Assembly: GCA_026770585.1 (NCBI GenBank)
Contig: MU647187.1
Location: 1-13,399 of the forward strand
Source: Baffinella frigidus
Taxonomy: Eukaryota > Cryptophyceae > Cryptomonadales > Baffinellaceae
Reading direction: 5' to 3'
DNA: 13,399 nt
In this document: in pieces, positions 12,202 to 13,399 of the stretch
Numbering within the stretch: the stretch's first letter is position 1
Layout of the letters: every line of letters begins with the position of its first letter
Position numbers and translations under genes: made by a program
The notes under the pieces: generated by a model
The model's input: the letters and a program-made list of their open reading frames with translations, nothing else
What the model was told of the DNA's origin: nothing
Databases searched by the model: none

Positions 12202-13063
12202 TATATATATAACATCACTACTCTCAGTATCCGCGCCTGACTCCTCAGTGGGCTTGGTGACAGGCGGTCAGGGTCAAACCACACACCCTAATTTCCAAAC
12301 CCGAAACCCTACACCAGGCGGCCCGTGCGGATCGGGGCGTTCTCAGCATCCGCGCCCGACTCGGATGTCCTCAACCCCATCGAAAACATCTGCATCATCC
12401 TCGCGCGTTTCAAGTCTGCCCCCGAAACCCGAATCCAGAGGGCCAATTCATTGCCTGTACCCTACTCGGAGGTCAAAGCCTATTTGCAGATTGACGCAGT
12501 GATGCGAGAAGTCGGAAACTCAATCCCATTGCTGACATCTGCATAGTCCTCGCCGTCTTAGATTCCAGTACGAACCGATATCCCTCTGGCGGCAGTCATC
12601 ACTCCACACATGTGGCGACCGCCCCGCCGCTGCCCCACCAACCCTCACAACGTGGGCAAATCGAAAAAGTCAAAAACACCAAACCCCCTTGGAGGCCGTC
12701 GGAATCCGACGGCCTTCAAGGGGATTTTTGGAACCATTTTTTTCGATTTGCCCAGACTGTGAGGGTTGGTGGCCAGCAGTGCTGCCTCGTGCTGGCTGAC
12801 TTTTCTTAAGTTGCGCAAGTCGCAGCTCTCAGTCGCAGGCCTTTGGCGCAACCAGTTTTGGTGCAACCACTCTTTGAACCACAACCACTTTCTGCCGAGT
12901 GGTGTGCGGGTGTGTCGCAACCACTTTGGTGCAACCACTTTCATCGCATCAACATTTGACGAGTGGTCGCATAACTTTTGACGAGTGGGGTGCTTGGGTG
13001 AGCAGTTTCCTCTCTGTCTGGGACTACTCGAGCTCCGGTGCCTTCATGGATGTTCACGTGCAG
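3429..13063 (+). CDS. Split gene: divergent class V aminotransferase-like (cysteine-desulfurase-like) protein, partial
   Basis: Ten exons, listed individually below, join with agreeing phases into about 259 codons without a stop. The peptide segments match, in order, what I recall of the PLP-dependent class V aminotransferase / NifS-like family: the TPFG turn, the FIE..IL.EVLPL helix, EDAR, DAV.F, RPVV...WRE, AEVV....G..DL..LE, RIG.FSA, and WDY. Family members usually run to about 450-600 residues, so the lysine that binds PLP and the C-terminal small domain would lie to the right of the window. Motifs normally touching PLP are replaced: GSGAT, HHSN and SNVTG are gone, while the Asp of WDY is kept. 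The encoded protein may be a pseudoenzyme or use another substrate. Splice donors include GC as well as GT. The main uncertainty is which exon copy is used where duplicates exist. Confidence 0.7.
3646..3702 (+). pseudogene. Decayed copy 2 of exon 1
   Basis: Encodes WEASQLIQRVCDSVL, matching exon 1 WEGVSQLIRRVRDSVIG. It is cut at the 3' side by the hairpin at 3703-3770. The 5' flank carries a worn relative of the element at 4386-4469 (GGCAACGAAAATTAC at 3597-3611). Confidence 0.7.
3703..3770. mobile_element. Near-perfect 68-bp hairpin
   Basis: Arms TTCATGACCAGGTCAGTGAA / complement run about 29 bp with a short C-run/G-run loop. It directly abuts the truncated exon copy. No target duplication can be assigned. 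Confidence 0.85.
3789..3997. repeat. 34-bp direct repeat pair
   Basis: The segment from AGACTTGCTT to GTTGAATCCCC occurs at 3789-3822 and 3964-3997 with one difference (T/C). It separates exon-1 copies 2 and 3 and marks a further local duplication inside intron 1. Confidence 0.85.
4067..4349 (+). pseudogene. Copy 3 of exon 1, split by MITE copy B
   Basis: WEGASQLIK is encoded to 4093. After the 231-bp element the frame resumes as VRNSVIG to 4349 and a GTCAGC donor. Removing the element and one TA leaves Q-L-I-K-Y-V-R-N-S-V-I-G, the same length as exon 1. TAG at 4064 just upstream shows this copy is not open on its 5' side. Confidence 0.75.
4096..4326 (+). mobile_element. MITE family alpha, copy B (231 bp), TA-flanked
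   Basis: Same terminal repeat as copy A, in the opposite orientation, with TA at 4094-4095 and 4327-4328. The centre carries the copy-A palindrome plus an internal partial duplication (AAGTTATAA occurs twice on the left arm), explaining the extra length. Comparison with exon 1 gives an independent empty site and confirms insertion with TA duplication. Confidence 0.92.
4384..4471. mobile_element. Foldback MITE inside a 3' splice site, TA-flanked
   Basis: Arms GAATCTGGCAACGAAAATTA and complement (GAATCCGG on the right side) are flanked by TA at both ends. Without the element the site would read CTTTTACAG followed by exon-1 copy 4, a good pyrimidine-rich acceptor. A worn relative lies at 3591-3640. 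Confidence 0.8.
4475..4506 (+). pseudogene. Copy 4 of exon 1 (short, with GC donor)
   Basis: After CTACAG it encodes MIKRVSDSVMG, ending phase 2 before GCAAGC. The phase fits exon 2 as well as exon 1 does, so it could be an alternative second exon rather than dead sequence. Confidence 0.55.
4596..4761. mobile_element. Foldback MITE with TG direct duplication (166 bp)
   Basis: ATCCCGCCAGGTA at the left pairs with TACCTGGCGGGAT at the right, with further matches (TTAAAT, CTCGGGG, CTGGAC, TTACG) into long imperfect arms. TG at 4594-4595 and 4762-4763 is a non-palindromic direct repeat, so it is a genuine 2-bp duplication. Confidence 0.85.
4764..5089 (+). other. 3' part of intron 1
   Basis: No gene is seen here. 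It contains an imperfect repeat of GCACCGCGGTGC / GCACGGCGGTGC type around 4965-5020. It ends in GTCACACAG at 5089, the acceptor of exon 2. TCGTTTCCCTGATTTGTG at 5055-5072 is echoed at 11189-11208. Confidence 0.5.
5090..5159 (+). CDS. Exon 2: TPFG segment
   Basis: Begins after CACACAG, completes the split Gly codon and encodes GTLVIQTPFG then PRRLLDADPHGEQ, ending phase 0 before GCACGC. The family pattern here is TPFG.R.L.YADYTASGR. TPFG-R-L-AD is present, but YTASGR is replaced by PHGEQ. The donor is GC rather than GT, and the same GCACGC follows the copy at 5749. Three damaged copies follow in the intron. Confidence 0.75.
5164..5376. repeat. AT-rich array of CTAGTAA / TTACCAGTA motifs
   Basis: Contains the 20-bp perfect palindrome ACTAGTAAATATTTACTAGT (5181-5200) and about ten scattered TACTAGT, CTAGTAA or TACCAGTA units. 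It sits between exon 2 and its first damaged copy. It may be a multiply folded element, but its boundaries are unclear. Confidence 0.75.
5377..5406 (+). pseudogene. Truncated copy of exon 2 (b)
   Basis: Encodes KPFAPQRLLD, matching TPFGPRRLLD, then diverges. The sequence that replaces it (CACCACCCTCATGATAGGCCC...) recurs at 7450-7493. Confidence 0.7.
5478..5563. mobile_element. Foldback element with CCTTAAGTCAA ends
   Basis: CCTTAAGTCAA / TTGACTTAAGG are perfect 11-bp ends, with an inner hairpin CCGGCTC/GAGCCGG at 5533-5549. The ends contain TTAA. A lone TTGACTTAGG lies just outside at 5583. Its interior shares 16 bp (TCGTTTAGATGGACCG) with the element at 9617-9778. Confidence 0.65.
5749..5796 (+). 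pseudogene. Copy of exon 2 (c), 3' half intact
   Basis: Encodes FRPQRLLDADPHGEQ followed by GCACGCCCC, the same residues and donor as exon 2. The TPFG start is missing. CCCTAAA heptads begin right after its donor. Confidence 0.75.
5811..6025. repeat. Telomere-like heptad block, CCCTGAA/CCCTAAA
   Basis: Five successive CCCTGAA units lie near 5828-5862, then degenerate CCCTAAA, CCCCACA and CCATCAA units. It fills intron 2. Confidence 0.9.
6030..6203 (+). pseudogene. Copy of exon 2 (d), split by a 138-bp MITE
   Basis: AGG CTA CT ends at 6041 and C GAC TTC GAC resumes at 6180. Joined, it reads RLLDFDPLSEQ, equal in length to RLLDADPHGEQ in exon 2. GCACTTAC follows, again a GC-type donor. Confidence 0.75.
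6042..6179 (+). mobile_element. 138-bp MITE family beta, copy 1
   Basis: The imperfect ends are CTACGCTAGACCTGA and TCACGTCTACAGTAG. The body includes GGTCAATCGCAAAAGTCAAC and a central hairpin AAAACGCTCAG / CTGAGCGTTTT. Copy 2 lies at 9870-10007, inverted, also 138 bp but with a different central hairpin. No duplication is visible at this site. Confidence 0.85.
6209..6370. repeat. 28-bp higher-order repeat of opposed heptads
   Basis: The unit is TTCAGGGTTTAGG + CTAAACCCTCAACCC, so G-strand and C-strand telomere-like heptads alternate and each unit can fold on GGGTTTAG/CTAAACCC. About four to five units lie here, the last one shortened. Confidence 0.85.
6382..6432 (+). CDS. Exon 3: FIE..IL.EVLPL helix
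   Basis: 17 codons between GGGCGCAG and GCAAGC, phase 0 on both sides, encoding SLEFIERYILEEVLPLQ. The family segment is (S/A)LRFIEDYIL.EVLPLYANTHT, a very close fit and one of the strongest supports for the assignment. The donor is GC. A second copy of its 3' part with a GTAAAC donor lies at 6618-6650. Confidence 0.8.
6443..6600 (-). pseudogene. Inverted copy of exon 5 and its donor region
   Basis: On the minus strand from 6552 it encodes EMVLKADKSSAN, then AVKGNAN before GTACGT. It therefore has two tandem AN-GT junctions, then the same CCCTCCCGCCC downstream sequence as 8030-8055. A further piece of that downstream sequence lies at 6580-6600. It is an inverted echo inserted between the two exon-3 copies. 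Confidence 0.7.
6618..6650 (+). pseudogene. Second copy of exon 3 (3' part) with GT donor
   Basis: Encodes RYVLEEVLPLQ followed by GTAAACCCTAAACCC, so its intron begins inside a telomere-like heptad. The phase matches exon 4. With no clear acceptor immediately upstream it cannot simply replace exon 3, but its donor could be used instead. Confidence 0.65.
6651..6886. repeat. Telomere-like heptad block in intron 3
   Basis: CCCTAAA and CCCTGAA with decayed forms run from the GTAAAC donor of the exon-3 copy to the CCCAG acceptor of exon 4. Confidence 0.92.
6890..6928 (+). CDS. Exon 4: 39-bp micro-exon
   Basis: Sits between CTAACCCAG and GTCCATC, phase 0 on both sides, encoding AFAFTNKSPMGLK. 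In the family the residues after EVLPLY are ANTHTE...TGRQ, about 13 positions before the EEAR helix. The length fits exactly when joined to exons 3 and 5, but the conserved His-Thr is lost (Phe-Thr here). It is hidden inside heptad repeats. Confidence 0.6.
6957..7190. repeat. Heptads, C-runs and a small inverted repeat
   Basis: CCCTGAA units lie at 6983-7018 and 7138-7180, with C-runs at about 7025 and 7125. Between them AAAGCGTCCTTATGCCCTTA and its complement (TAAGGGCGTAAGGACGC, to 7105) form a short foldback around GATGCTAGATACCCATG. Confidence 0.75.
7191..7491 (+). pseudogene. Echo of exon 4 3' end and duplicated intron 4 sequence
   Basis: GTGGGCCTCAG (7329-7339) followed by a C-rich TCTCTCCCCCCGCACGTGCA resembles GATGGGCCTCAAG plus its intron start at 6915-6950. 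The CCCGCACGTGCATT(C/T)ACCACCCTCA stretch occurs twice, near 7353 and 7435. No open frame of interest is seen. Confidence 0.5.
7492..7652 (-). mobile_element. MITE family gamma, copy 1
   Basis: Ends ACACAGTGGACTTCGAAGG and CCCTTCGTAGCCCGCTGTGT are inverted. The core CCTACGGTAGGCAATCCGTA is shared with copy 2 at 9423-9580 in the opposite orientation. The target duplication is unclear. Confidence 0.85.
7703..7839. repeat. Duplicated acceptor region with an element remnant
   Basis: GAGTTCTGA followed by GGGGGTGGTTGCAG occurs at 7703-7729 and 7812-7839. Between them, starting right after the first CAG, lies 7730-7800, an inverted relative of the element at 2102-2191 (GTCCTAGG, CCCTACCGTAGGGCGTATG). 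An insertion at a splice acceptor followed by, or together with, duplication of the acceptor is the simplest reading. Confidence 0.7.
7840..7902 (+). CDS. Exon 5: EDAR helix
   Basis: 21 codons between GGTTGCAG and GTGCGT, phase 0, encoding VDR then LVEDAREMVLKAVKGNAN. The family has L(R/V)EEAR.IIR.AVNA just before DAVIF, an excellent fit. Partial copies with GTACGT donors follow at 7997 and 8130, and an inverted one lies at 6443-6552. Confidence 0.8.
7997..8029 (+). pseudogene. Partial copy of exon 5 (b)
   Basis: Encodes MVLKTVTGNAN before GTACGTGCC. The 5' third is missing and the preceding sequence is CCCTAGACCCTA heptad. Confidence 0.7.
8126..8160 (+). pseudogene. Minimal copy of exon 5 3' end (c)
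   Basis: Only AACGCTAAT (Asn-Ala-Asn) remains before GTACGTGCCCCGCCCTCCCG, the same intron start as the other copies. Confidence 0.6.
8170..8310. repeat. Telomere-like heptad block in intron 5
   Basis: Mainly CCCTAAA with CCCTGAA and CCCTACA variants. It ends about 75 bp before MITE copy C. Confidence 0.92.
8384..8594 (+). mobile_element. MITE family alpha, copy C (211 bp), CA-flanked
   Basis: Same ends as copies A and B. CA at 8382-8383 and 8595-8596 is a direct, non-palindromic duplication. The central palindrome at 8483-8524 is 42 bp as in copy A and keeps the outer TTGGTCACGTAGCT arm (one mismatch), but its inner 14 bp are GGGGGAATCCCCCC. It is inserted within the acceptor CACACAG of an exon-6 copy. 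Confidence 0.92.
8598..8820 (+). pseudogene. Copies a and b of exon 6, interrupted
   Basis: GACGCGGTGCTATTCGTGCAC (DAVLFVH) follows CAG at 8597. It is interrupted at 8619 by 91 bp, then CTATTCGTGCAC is repeated at 8710-8721 and continues as CCACGCGCGCG. A worn DAWH (GACGCGTGGCAC) lies near 8780-8795. The 12-bp direct repeat (8607-8618, 8710-8721) could be an insertion duplication. Confidence 0.7.
8855..8917 (+). CDS. Alternative exon 6' (tandem copy)
   Basis: 21 codons in phase 0 between CTCTCTCCGTCAG and GTAAGG, encoding DAVPFVHDTRVSPYG then MAYGSM. The first half equals exon 6; the second half contains a duplicated CCTACGGTA of foldback origin. Because both borders are good and the phase is 0, it could be included before exon 6 or be a cassette, but it breaks the family alignment. 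Confidence 0.45.
8918..8980 (+). other. Canonical 63-bp spliceosomal intron
   Basis: GTAAGG donor, TACTAAC branch point (8951-8957), a T-rich tract and GCACAG acceptor. This is the cleanest intron in the window and fixes the + strand as the coding strand. Confidence 0.85.
8981..9079 (+). CDS. Exon 6: DAV.F segment
   Basis: 33 codons, phase 0 on both sides, between GCACAG and GTACCC. Encodes DAVLFVHDTRV then AMQKLMDAWHIRLPPYV and NQQDC. The family segment is DAVIFCGSGATAAIHKLIDVLGLRIP: the frame residues match, while the PLP-phosphate loop GSGAT is replaced by HDTRV with one residue fewer. Four partial copies surround it. Confidence 0.8.
9080..9246 (+). other. Start of intron 6
   Basis: Pyrimidine-rich. 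CCACCAAGGCTGCGTACCCCC at 9113-9133 repeats the exon-6 end and donor (CAACAAGACTGC then GTACCCCC). No gene is seen. It ends in ATATTTAG, the acceptor-like border of the next exon-6 copy. Confidence 0.5.
9247..9323 (+). pseudogene. Copy e of exon 6 with internal deletion
   Basis: CTGTTCGTGCACGACACG then directly ATGCTCATGG. About a dozen bases present in exon 6 are lost and the frame shifts. After that MDAWHIRLPPYVNHQDC and GTACCCC are intact. Confidence 0.8.
9423..9580 (+). mobile_element. MITE family gamma, copy 2
   Basis: Ends ACACAGCGGGCTGCGAAGGG and CCCTTCGAAGTCCGCTGTGT pair. It is the inverted counterpart of 7492-7652, about 158 bp. Confidence 0.88.
9617..9778. mobile_element. Foldback MITE with 30-bp inverted ends, TA-flanked
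   Basis: GAGCGCTTGCGGGAAAACTT and ten further bases are perfectly repeated in inverse at the right end, and TA lies on each side (9615-9616, 9779-9780). The high arm identity suggests recent activity. Confidence 0.93.
9870..10007 (-). mobile_element. 138-bp MITE family beta, copy 2, GT-flanked
   Basis: Inverted relative of 6042-6179 with the same length and ends. The central hairpin is GGCAGAATCCTGGGA / complement instead of AAAACGCTCAG. GT at 9868-9869 and 10008-10009 is a direct duplication. A remnant of its end, TTTGCGATTGACC, recurs at 10249-10261. Confidence 0.88.
10057..10096. repeat. 40-bp perfect palindrome
   Basis: TGGGTGCGGAAGCGGTGACG followed immediately by its complement, with no spacer. 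It will form a cruciform or hairpin and is a likely deletion hotspot. Confidence 0.95.
10104..10203. mobile_element. AT-rich imperfect foldback
   Basis: CAGTTCC (10104) pairs with GGAACTG (10203), and ATAGGAGG (10130) with CCTCCTAT (10183). The interior is much more AT-rich than its surroundings. Confidence 0.6.
10225..10374 (+). pseudogene. Echo of exon 7 and exon 8 start, and repeated acceptors
   Basis: GTTACGGATCTCGGGGCGCA (VTDLGAH) copies the start of exon 7. It then hits a MITE remnant and continues with GGCACAGCCGAAGCGGTGCC (GTAEAV), like the start of exon 8. GATCACACACAG-type acceptors occur at about 10325-10336 and 10363-10374, with a related CATCACACACAG at 10346-10357. Confidence 0.65.
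10375..10460 (+). CDS. Exon 7: RPVV...WRE segment
   Basis: 28 codons plus two bases, from ATCACACACAG to GTCTCC. Encodes VTELGADS, then RPVVLISVTEPAEKESIWRE. The family reads RPVVFVGPYEHHSNELPWRE at the same length, so the strand and WRE are kept while the HHSN residues around PLP are replaced. Ends phase 2. Confidence 0.82.
10475..10775. repeat. Telomere-like heptad block filling intron 7
   Basis: CCCTAAA with CCATTAA, CCATAAA and CCCCAAA variants. The acceptor CCCTACACCCCCGGCAG of exon 8 is built at its end. Confidence 0.93.
10781..10867 (+). CDS. Exon 8: AEVV...DL..LE segment
   Basis: Completes Ser (AG|C), then TAEVVRVPVNEQGTTDLAAL and EVLCTLYK, ending phase 2 in CG before GTGCGT. The family has RESGAEVVRI....G.IDL..LE..L..Y, an unbroken match to exons 7 and 8 joined. 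Confidence 0.85.
10885..11043. repeat. CACTAAA heptad block
   Basis: A seven-base periodicity with CACTAAA instead of CCCTAAA through most of the block, about 15 near-identical units at 10930-11043. This looks like one mutant unit amplified locally. Confidence 0.92.
11050..11310. repeat. Mixed heptads, unique spacer, then five exact TTTAGGG
   Basis: CCCTAAA-type units run to about 11145. The spacer at 11146-11265 includes TTTTCAAGCGGTGCG (11228-11242), a worn copy of the exon-8 end (CTCTACAAGCGGTGCG). At 11271-11306 the repeat is on the opposite strand (GGGTTTA units, nearly perfect). Confidence 0.85.
11381..11478. repeat. Perfect CCCTCAA array, 14 units
   Basis: 98 bp of exact 7-bp units, flanked by CCCTAAA variants to about 11560. 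The perfection implies very recent expansion. Confidence 0.97.
11569..11612 (+). pseudogene. Copy of exon 9 start (a)
   Basis: After CCCTACACCAG it encodes RPVRIGAFSAS, then diverges into AAGCTGAAACCC. The acceptor is identical to that of exon 9 at 12311-12317. Confidence 0.8.
11617..12030. repeat. Three copies of a GGGGCCC-rich foldback unit with exon-9 fragments
   Basis: The unit AGTAGTGGAAGGAAGACAGG through CTAGGGTTCAG occurs at 11708-11803 and 11936-12027; part of it is inverted at about 11620-11668. Each can fold on GGGGCCC/GGGCCCC and TGACGTCA. GTGCGGATCGGGGCGTTTCA at 11839 is another damaged exon-9 copy lying between units, and another (GTTCGCATCGGGGCG) lies at 12070. Confidence 0.8.
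12119..12211. repeat. (TA)n microsatellite
   Basis: About 90 bp of alternating TA with two small interruptions. Confidence 0.98.
12318..12413 (+). CDS. Exon 9: RIG.FSA segment
   Basis: Starts after CCCTACACCAG, completes an Arg codon and encodes RPVRIGAFSASAPDSDVLNP then IENICIILARF, ending phase 2 (AA) before GTCTGC. The family reads IGSFSAASNVTGI....D.I..LLHRH with the same spacing; the SNVTG that contacts PLP is APDSD here. The frame stays open to TAG 12546, but taking the donor at 12414 gives the right spacing to WDY in exon 10. Confidence 0.78.
12414..12634 (+). other. Intron 9, 5' part (alternatively a terminal exon extension)
   Basis: If the donor at 12414 is not used, the exon-9 frame adds 43 more residues, including SLPVPYSEVKAYLQIDAVMR, before TAG at 12544-12546. 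This extension does not resemble the family. It would give a truncated product. Confidence 0.45.
12635..12772. mobile_element. 138-bp foldback MITE, CC direct duplication
   Basis: CCACCAACCCTCACA / TGTGAGGGTTGGTGG ends, then GGGCAAATCGAAAAA arms, and a central hairpin GGCCGTCGGA/TCCGACGGCC. CC at 12633-12634 and 12773-12774 is a non-palindromic duplication. Confidence 0.9.
12800..13000. repeat. Degenerate GCAACCACTTT / GACGAGTGG repeats
   Basis: TTTGG(C/T)GCAACCA recurs near 12841, 12856 and 12924, and TTTGACGAGTGG twice near 12954 and 12976. These fill the end of intron 9. Confidence 0.7.
13006..13063 (+). CDS. Exon 10: WDY segment
   Basis: Follows GGTGAGCAG and completes Asn (AA|T), then FLSVWDYSSSGAFMDVHVQ to CAG before GTACCC, phase 0. 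The family has ALAFWDYAAAAPYV.IDM; the Asp of WDY bonds to the PLP ring nitrogen and is kept. Joined to exon 9 the spacing is exact. The acceptor has a weak pyrimidine tract. Confidence 0.78.
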
Positions 13064-13077
13064 GTACCCGCATCGTT

Positions 13078-13298
13078 GAGGGTTTGGGGTTCATGGTTCA
13101 TGGTTCAGGGTTCAGGGTGCAGGGTGCAGGGTGCAGGGTGCAGGGTTCATGGTGCAGGGTGCAGGGTGCAGGGTGCATTGTGCAAGGTGCATTGTGCAGG
13201 GTGCTGGGTGCTGGGTGCAGGGTTCAGGGTGCAGGGTGCATTGTGCAGGGTTCAGGGTTCAAGGTGCAGGGGCCAGAGTTCAGGGTTCAGGGTTCAGG
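13078..13298. repeat. GGGTGCA/GGGTTCA heptad block, G-rich strand on +
   Basis: Seven-base periodicity with GGGTTCA, GGGTGCA and decayed ATTGTGC units, opposite in orientation to most other blocks. It explains the open frame that crosses it. Confidence 0.95.
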
Positions 13299-13399
13299 AC
13301 ATCCCCCCACCCCCACCCCTCTGTTCCTAACAATGCCACTGCTGAGAGTCTGCCTGTCAACCCGACTGAATCTTTGCTCCCAGAGATCTGCTGGGACAT
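13299..13399 (+). other. End of intron 10 and possible start of exon 11
   Basis: CCTAAC at 13326-13331 could be a branch point. TTTGCTCCCAG ends at 13383, leaving 16 bases of possible exon 11 (AGATCTGCTGGGACAT) in the window, too short to test against the family. Confidence 0.35.

Noticed and set aside
11973-12284. Minus-strand frame with a long Ile-Tyr run
   Set aside because: It is the (TA)n microsatellite read in frame.
12325-12546. Exon 9 as a terminal exon ending at TAG 12546
   Set aside because: The extension departs from the family, while the GTCTGC donor at 12414 joins exon 10 with exact spacing and phase; kept only as an alternative.
12899-13330. 143-codon frame as a single protein
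   Set aside because: Only 13006-13063 matches the family; the rest crosses a weak intron end and the GGGTGCA block.

Overview
This is eukaryotic nuclear DNA. There are no operons, Shine-Dalgarno sites or long intact bacterial-type genes. The window holds plant/alga/dinoflagellate-type telomere heptads (CCCTAAA/TTTAGGG and variants) in the interior, at least 20 short foldback (MITE-like) elements, and very short GT-AG or GC-AG spliced exons. The best guess is a unicellular protist such as a prasinophyte green alga or a dinoflagellate; the species cannot be fixed from sequence alone.

The main result is a gene that ORF calling cannot see. On the + strand, from an ATG at 3429 to beyond the right edge, ten small exons (39 to 128 bp) can be joined with every splice phase agreeing. 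The exons are 3429-3556, 5090-5159, 6382-6432, 6890-6928, 7840-7902, 8981-9079, 10375-10460, 10781-10867, 12318-12413 and 13006-13063. The conceptual product is about 259 residues so far. It follows, in order and almost without gaps, the N-terminal half of the cysteine-desulfurase-like class V aminotransferases (PLP fold type I). Many cofactor-binding motifs are replaced, so it is probably a very divergent or non-catalytic member. The assignment rests on recalled family consensus and phase agreement, not on a database search.

The introns (320 to about 1530 bp) hold three things. First, decayed extra copies ('echoes') of the neighbouring exon, for all but the last exon of the model. Second, blocks of telomere-like heptads, each block dominated by its own variant (CCCTGAA, CCCTCAA, CACTAAA, GGGTGCA), some of them supplying the splice sites. 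Third, foldback elements with inverted-repeat ends and, where it can be judged, 2-bp direct duplications (TA, CA, TG, CC, GT).

Region by region: 1-497 has short tandem and direct repeats. 558-1925 is a long unidentified open frame, ending inside a foldback element. 1913-3041 is a cluster of six foldback elements (one nested) around a second open frame at 2413-2634, which lies in frame with the first if three elements are removed precisely. 3062-3428 is heptad repeat and an uncertain leader. 3429-13399 is the split aminotransferase-like gene with its repeat-filled introns, including a (TA)n tract at 12119-12211.

No rRNA, tRNA, CRISPR array, or transposase gene was recognised; the foldback elements are all non-autonomous.
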